Assembly: GCA_030248295.1 (NCBI GenBank)
Contig: JASANH010000212.1
Coordinates: 248,001 to 312,000, forward strand
DNA from: Mesodorylaimus sp. YZB2_4
Taxonomy: Eukaryota; Nematoda; Enoplea; Dorylaimida; Dorylaimidae
DNA: 64,000 bases
Reading direction: 5' to 3'
The position numbers and the translations under genes were made by a program. The notes below the pieces were generated by a model. It was not told the origin of the DNA. It saw only the letters and a program-made list of their open reading frames with translations, and ran no database searches. Shown here piece after piece: positions 58,643 through 64,000 of this stretch (positions are counted from its first letter, which is position 1; each line of letters begins with the position of its first letter).

Positions 58643-58660
58643 GGCCGGCAATGGGAACCA
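58643..58660 (-). other. Candidate primer-binding site
   Basis: TGGTTCCCATTGCCGGCC on the minus strand directly follows the LTR end. It begins with TGG, complementary to a tRNA CCA end. The tRNA was not identified. Confidence 0.5.
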
Positions 58661-58661
58661 A

Positions 58662-58908
58662 TATAAGACCACGTGTCTTATAGAATAGATTTATAACTCA
58701 AAAGCACCGAATACGCGCAGGCATAACACTGATTAGTCGAACGAGCATCAACCTAAGGGCAATAGTGCACCGGAACAAAAACAAACAAACAGCACATATC
58801 AGACAAAGGGAGACCGGTTCCAAACACAGCAATCACCGAAGAGCACCGAACAGGCCTAACATCAGCCGAGGTCACATTTGCATATCTCGATCTTCATTCC
58901 CCCTTACA
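58662..58908 (-). repeat. 5' LTR of the gypsy-type element
   Basis: Minus strand starts TGTAAGGGGGAATG and ends near GGTCTTATA, giving near-inverted termini TGTAAG/CTTATA. TATAAATC lies within as a possible promoter. About 247 bp. No second copy is in the window. Confidence 0.6.
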
Positions 58909-59951
58909 TAATGACTGAAGCCAAATTCAAAGATAAAGCAGTTTCAATGGGAAAGTATTTGGCGCTTCGAGGTGCATTCGCATTAAACAAGATCACCATG
59001 GCCCTATTAACATCAATTCGCTGAGAAAAGCGAATGCGATACCAAAGACAGCATCGAAAGTGCCGGAGACCATTGGGGCAAGTCAAGGGTGCCTGATAAT
59101 GAGCACTAACAGTTAGGGGAGGGATGTGATTCCTGGATTGGAATAGAACAGGAGCCGTATTTGCGAGTAGCAGTTCCCCAAACGCGGAATACTCTAAACG
59201 TAACTCCTACCGCCAGTGTGTCAATGGTTCACCCTGTGAGAAGTCACTCAGAATAGAGATACATGTCCAGTTCCTCTATCCTCCCCTTGCACACCCGATA
59301 TAGAGTGAGGGCGATTAAAACAGTTATAGGAGGGGTGGTGAGAGGGAATACCGCTGTCTAAAATGTTACAAATTTCTCAGTATTGTACAAACAGTATGCG
59401 GCCGAACTCTTCAAAATCCTGCTGCACACAGTATATAAGGTAACATAAGTTTTGTTGTTTCAAGCTATACTGGCACAGGGGTAACCTTTAGTAAGTTGGG
59501 TATGCTGCGAAGTGCGGTCCCCATGTAAAGTAAGGTTAGCTTACTTTGTTTTGCTCAGATCCATTCCCCCCCCCCCCCCCCATGTTGACAGCTCTTATGA
59601 ATACCTGATAGGACTCATTAGAAAACATATAACGACCAGTAATATCAGTGCTTTTTTGTATGCTACTGGTGGCAACAACTGATATTTTCCAGTCGACCGC
59701 TTTGTTCGTAGGTTCTCCATAAGCACTAATGTGGTCTGCATTTTTACGTCGACATTGAAAATGCAAAATTTTAGTTAGGTAGATGTCACTAATAACACAT
59801 GCGGCGATGTGGGACTGAGGGCCACACTCTAGGTCACCTCAAAAATAGGCGGCCATGTGATGCGCACGACTAGATGAGACAGGCGGTGATCAAATACAAG
59901 CGGTCAGGTGCGTCACGATCAACAGCACGCCAAACAGAGACAGATAGATTT
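58909..59951. other. Intergenic, no gene seen
   Basis: Contains a C16 run at 59566-59581 and only short frames. The right edge probably includes the 3' UTR of the lectin/PAN paralogue. Confidence 0.4.
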
Positions 59952-60552
59952 TTAGTCGTAGGTGTAATGATAACAATCAACTTGACGTTGGTTGGCTGAA
60001 ATGGTCATTGGGCAATTGGGACACTCTTCATTACTGGTCCAGGAAAATAATTCGCACGAAGTTGCGCAATTATTGGCGTCGACTATAAAATTGAAACTTC
60101 GACACCAGATCTTTTGTGAGCACACACTAGCGCAGTCTTGAATCTCGTTCGCAGGAAATGATTCGATTGGGGTTTCCCTCATGCAAATATTTCTTTTTGT
60201 GTAGTTGCGGGCAAAATCTGAAAACGATTTTGTATGGACACTTTTGTTTGTCAGAGTCCAAAATACATCACATACTTGTGATTTGGCACAATGGGTGAGT
60301 GGGATGGAATGGCGTTGCACAATTTTGATCTCCAATTTTCTTGACATTTAAAAAAATAGAAAGACAATATTCAGAGCCGCCATCATGATCACTGCAGCCC
60401 CAATATCGAATCCACGTGAGTCTTGCTGGAATGTTGCGGCTGTGGACCGCGTCGTACCAGTAAGTTGTGTTCTGGGTGATGCAGCAGGGTCTCCCGACAA
60501 CATTGTTGCCGCGTTGCATGGCGATCCATATTGCCCTTCGATCGCTTGTGGC
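59952..60552 (-). CDS. Paralogue of the C-type lectin + PAN protein, last two exons (partial)
   Basis: Minus-strand exons 60552-60276 and 60217-59952 match exons 3 and 4 of the 41.8-49.6 kb gene with the same phases (0 and 1), a short 58-nt intron and a TAA stop. The first encodes the C-terminal half of the lectin fold (IWIAMQRGNNVVG, CCITQNTTYWYDAV, WIRYWGC, PLCQIT). The second encodes the PAN/Apple module (CMRETPIESFPAN, DCASVCSQKIWC, DCYHYTYD). Lengths differ by three codons less and one more. The expected signal-peptide and first lectin exons were not found between 60553 and 64000 on the minus strand. They may lie beyond the window behind a long intron, or the copy is a partial duplication. 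Reading frames are clean, which favours a live gene. Confidence 0.75.
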
Positions 60553-60930
60553 CTGCAAGCAGATTCTTCTTCAATTCATTTCGAGAAATTCCCCTTTGTT
60601 TAAAAAAGCAACAGCCCCTACAGAAGTCATGTTCTACAGTTGTATTGTACATACATATAGCCTATGGTATGGACCCTTCACAAGAGTCTTATTAAAAAAT
60701 CGATGTCGGAACTCCGATAAATCGATTCTGCAGTGCTTTTCGACTTTGAGTCCTGGCTGTCTTGATCTTGGCTGTGGGCAGAAAGACACGAATGAGACAG
60801 CTTCCTGTTTATTACTGGCTACCCAGCTTGAGAGGCAAGAGGCATCGGCTCTTCGTATTTCTTCTCCACATCCACATCGATGCTCTTCGACGTAAGCCCG
60901 GCAAAAATGACGATAAGAATGTTATGAGTA

Positions 60931-61345
60931 ATGTTTATACGGCTTGCATTTGATCGGTTCAGGATTATGGTTCATGTGTTTTATGATCCGATCACGAAAA
61001 AGGACTGCGAAAATTTGGAGAAGTCCCAGCTTCTTCCTGCTCGAATTTATTGCAATGATTGGTCGATAACATCAGCGCATGTCAGAGAAAAATGTGGGTG
61101 GCCGACCGACCGCCGTGAATATCTCAAATTACTTCAATTTCATAAATTTCACCATGGATTTCACGACTACAATAACTCAAATTTTATGAATGACGCCAGA
61201 AGATATCGCCTTATGATCATTGCGTGTTTTTATGACGAAATTTTGTCTTTTCTTTTTCTGTGTGACATCTGTTTTCTTTTTTTGTTGTATGTCATGTCTG
61301 CCCAGTCAGTGCGCTGTGGCTGCTTGGTATCAGTAGAGTAATAAT
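60931..61345 (+). mobile_element. LINE 3' end, 5'-truncated
   Basis: C-terminal RT-protein sequence (ITKKDCENLEKSQLLPARIYCNDWSI split across CR1-like positions, KLLQFHKFHHGFHDYNNSN) followed by a 3' UTR with CAGTGCGCTGTGGC and an (AATAAT)-type tail at about 61338-61350. It is opposite to the lectin/PAN paralogue and upstream of its visible exons. Confidence 0.75.
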
Positions 61346-61350
61346 AATAA

Positions 61351-61726
61351 TTACTTTGCAAAAAATTCATGAAATGAAACTGGGAAAGGTAGTACAAATG
61401 GTTTGATGCGCCTTCGGAGCAGGCCAGTCCAGGCTGACAAAAGGTGATCAAGGAAGATCCTGCCTGGCTCTGGCTGGTCACATGTACTGGCGGTTTTAGG
61501 GTTGACAAGTAGACCATGACAACTAGCCTCATTTATGCCACGAGCTTGGGAAAGGTGGCTGCTTGAAAATGCTCACATTTGCAGCTCTTGTATGGTGGAT
61601 ATTCCAGGGACTGTGTTGTGAAAAATGTTATTTTACTTGCAGGACAGGTCTCTTTTTCAGTGCGCAATCTCCTACTCAGGCTGGAATTTTGATGAATGTG
61701 CAGCTTCGTAAGACATTCTAGCAGCA
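61351..61726. other. No gene seen
   Basis: Unassigned sequence without domain-bearing frames. Confidence 0.4.
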
Positions 61727-61948
61727 ATGGGGCACAACGAAATTCAGACACTGCGATGTTTTGCGTGCCTGGCGCTCTTCGCCCAATGCATGGAATTTAT
61801 AAGTGCTTATAAATATAACTTTAAAGTGACGATGAATTTGGTGACTCATCCAAAGGATGGAAATTGGGTCTCCAGTGGGAATCGGTGGCCACGGGTGTTC
61901 TCCTGCTGCGGATGTTCTCCACATATCCTCAGATTATCCAGCAGTTAG
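61727..61948 (+). CDS. Possible small secreted protein or first exon
   Basis: A 73-codon frame starting with a plausible signal peptide (hydrophobic CFACLALFAQCMEFISA, residues 11-27), then YKYNFKVTMNLVTHP and a CCGCSP cysteine cluster. No homology is recognised. It may be a real small secreted protein, the first exon of a longer gene, or chance. Support is weak: no clear promoter or splice evidence. Confidence 0.25.
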   Translation: MGHNEIQTLRCFACLALFAQCMEFISAYKYNFKVTMNLVTHPKDGNWVSSGNRWPRVFSCCGCSPHILRLSSS

Positions 61949-63235
61949 CCGAAGCAGCATACGGCAAGGAACCTAAGGAACACATGCTCGGAATGTTGAA
62001 CACAGAAATGTATAGTGGCAGATAATATTTCAGTTTACATGCAGGAAAACTTTTTTCCCCCCGTTCAGTCCCTGTTAGGGCATATTCTAAAAAGAGTGTT
62101 CAGAGTTTTAGCTCGTTGTCGTGAGTCAGTGAGTCGTTAGGTTTTGCCGTCTGCCAGATTGCCTAAGAACTGAGATATGCAACTTCAGGCAGGAAAATTG
62201 TAATGACAACTATTTGAAGCCGAGTAAATTTAATACTTTTATTATAACTGCTTATGAGACTTGGCTCCATCCTATGATTTATGCATGGAGAAATGATCTA
62301 TTTCTTGCGTGTATACGCGGTGACCTGTCGATGTGTCCACGCTAGCCTTTGCTCACTCTGCTTTTGGATCGCAAATGCGTTGTCTTTCTGTTGCCTCGTG
62401 AGTTCCATGAGTCTTATGACCCTGTATATCCTCGATGAGCCACTAAGTCATATCCTGCAGAATTTTTCTGCGCTTCGAAATTATTTGAGTTTTTATGTTC
62501 AAATGGACCCCCAACAAAAAACCAAAACTTCAAACTTCTATAACAAGTGACATTTTTTGTCAGGAATTGCTCCCCGCACCTACCTGACTCGATCGAGCTA
62601 TAAAAATTTAACCTAGGCCTTTCTAGACGGTTTTTAAGAGGTCCAAAAGCAAAAAATGATAATTTTGCCCGAGTGGACCCCCTTCTGAGGACCCTACAAG
62701 CAATTTGGGGGCGATACGTGGTCAAAATAAATGCCAAAAGGCACCAGCAGTGATGTTACCCTGTCGTTCGAGCATATAGCTGGATCCTCGCTCTCACACA
62801 GCTCCAGATCGGCGTTGTGATCTATCGGGTCCATACATACCTACATACATACATACATGTATGACGCGGCACGTTTCTGCTCATAGAAGAATAACCAGTA
62901 AGGATTTCGAAAAGATTTTTGGTACACTTCTTTCCTAACTAGTCCCTTGTGTCCACACCAAATTTCATCGGTTTAGGCTGCATGGTTCGCGAGTTATAGC
63001 GAAAACAAGAAACCTGGTCGGGTTTTTCGCCCTCGCACCCCTAGTATGAGTGGGGCCCGAACAGAAAAAGATCTTGCAAATTCCTTTGGTAGAACTTAAT
63101 CCAGTGTAAAGTTACACTAAGAAACGAAATTTCATCGCTTAATGACATCAGACTGTTGAGATATCGTTGTTGGTGTGGCACATGTACTACATGGGGGACG
63201 CTACCGCGCCCCCATGGATTATAATTATGGCAGTC
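61949..63235. other. No gene seen; (ACAT)n microsatellite at 62836-62863
   Basis: A short CATA/ACAT run centred on 62850 ends in CATGTATG. The remaining sequence is unassigned. Confidence 0.5.
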
Positions 63236-63611
63236 ATGATATGATAAGCAAGGCCCTGAGATGACCAGCTCTCACGGCAGCGTCCCTCTGCGTGTCTGTA
63301 CTAGGAGCACCTCCACATGGGGGGGCATCCTGGACAGGACACCGACTTCCTCGGACGATGGCGGGCGGGCTTTGAACCCTACCGGTGTTCGACAGCCGAG
63401 ACTGTCTACTCGTTTGGCTTCCGTCTCTCCACTTGGAGCACCTCGACGGTACTGGGTGAGTCACCCGCGGTCTGGAGTGCAAGGTCAGCGAGGGTTTATG
63501 GTTCGCAAACCGACCTCCATCACCGGGGATCGAACTTGGGACGAGTCCAGCCACTCGCTCCAAAGCAATAAGGAGAGACGAATGCCGAACCGTTGCATCA
63601 CCGCGACCGCA
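63236..63611 (-). mobile_element. SINE family B, intact copy
   Basis: Minus strand starts GCGGTCGCGGTGATGCAACGG with B-box-like AGTTCGATCCCC downstream. The body contains a CTCGGCTGTCGAACACCGG segment and the distal domain ends ...GCTTATCATATCATG. It shares three blocks with 31571-32337 and its distal 100 bp with SINE A at 42010-42120. Confidence 0.75.
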
Positions 63612-64000
63612 TTTTTACGTGATCATGACAGTCAAGTCATGCTATTGTATGTCGCTTGTCGTCTTCTTATCTTTCAAGATCCACTTAAATTCAGTTAACT
63701 GGATCCAGTTAACTGAATTTAACTGCATGATTTAGCTTTTCTGGCAAAAAATTTTCGAATCTAGATTGAACGCTTGCCGAACAAAATCTCCAAGATTTTC
63801 TTCATTCAGATTTACATCGAAGACTTCAACAGCTCACAAGGGAATCTTGCCAGCGGTTAAAGTCGACCTTGACTTAAGCAATGATTGTAATTTGTTTAAG
63901 CCCTAAAGAAAAGCTATGCGCAAGGCGTTGGGACCGTCTGGCCAATTGGTCAGCAAGGGTCAGCACCCGGAGTGCTGCAAATATCATGAAATTTTCCTGC
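63612..64000. other. No gene seen
   Basis: Has a short palindromic duplication around AGTTAACTGGATCCAGTTAACT (63696-63717). Otherwise unassigned. Confidence 0.4.

Larger units (their letters stand above)
54963..58908 (-). mobile_element. Truncated Ty3/gypsy-type LTR retrotransposon
   Basis: Minus-strand order: 5' LTR (58908-58662), primer-binding-like site (58660-58643), leader, long gag region with zinc knuckles (58530-55400), then loss of pol and of the 3' LTR. A LINE 3' end is inserted at about 57684-57957. Homopolymer runs and frameshifts make it inactive. Confidence 0.7.

Overview
The window is animal (metazoan) nuclear DNA from an invertebrate that cannot be named from sequence alone. 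It has spliced genes with GT-AG introns (52 nt to 6.3 kb), single-copy animal genes (an alpha-1,6-fucosyltransferase FUT8 and a SOCS5-type signalling suppressor), a secreted C-type lectin/PAN family and a class A GPCR. Many interleaved retrotransposons, SINEs and DNA transposons surround them. No prokaryotic feature, rRNA or CRISPR array was seen.

Layout. 1-171: C-terminal coding end of an unknown acidic protein. 0.5-12.2 kb: repeats only. These include a LINE inserted in a tRNA-bearing repeat (an unoccupied copy of that repeat lies at 10.3 kb), a LINE nested head-on in another LINE, three SINE families and remnants of hAT-like elements. 12.4-15.6 kb: a GC-rich block of unassigned open frames ending in a LINE ORF2 C-terminus and A-rich tail. 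16.2-17.3 kb: a minisatellite of 70 units of 16 bp. 19.4-26.5 kb (minus): FUT8, seven coding exons, 621 aa, with a tRNA-like unit in its last intron and foldback sequences in its 4.1-kb intron. 27-33.8 kb: intergenic, with a LINE 3' end and a SINE carrying two nested insertions. 33.8-39.9 kb (minus): SOCS5-like, seven coding exons, 533 aa. 41.8-49.6 kb (plus): a secreted C-type lectin + PAN/Apple protein (270 aa), whose second intron holds a degenerate two-ORF LINE and a 1.2-kb hAT-like element. 50.6-52.0 kb: a transposon with long inverted termini. 52.5-53.5 kb (minus): intronless GPCR. 54.3-58.9 kb (minus): LINE fragment and a broken Ty3/gypsy-type LTR element (5' LTR, primer site, gag). 60.0-60.6 kb (minus): last two exons of a paralogue of the lectin/PAN gene. 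61-64 kb: LINE 3' end, SINE and unassigned DNA.

Gene models were built by eye. Exons were joined only where consensus GT/AG sites, reading phase and family homology agreed. For FUT8 and SOCS5 the phases close at every junction, and the lengths (621 and 533 aa) are close to the known families. FUT8 is a Golgi enzyme and SOCS5 a cytosolic ubiquitin-ligase adaptor; nothing suggests a shared pathway. The dominant theme is nested mobile-element insertion, with several insertions datable relative to each other by target-site duplications.
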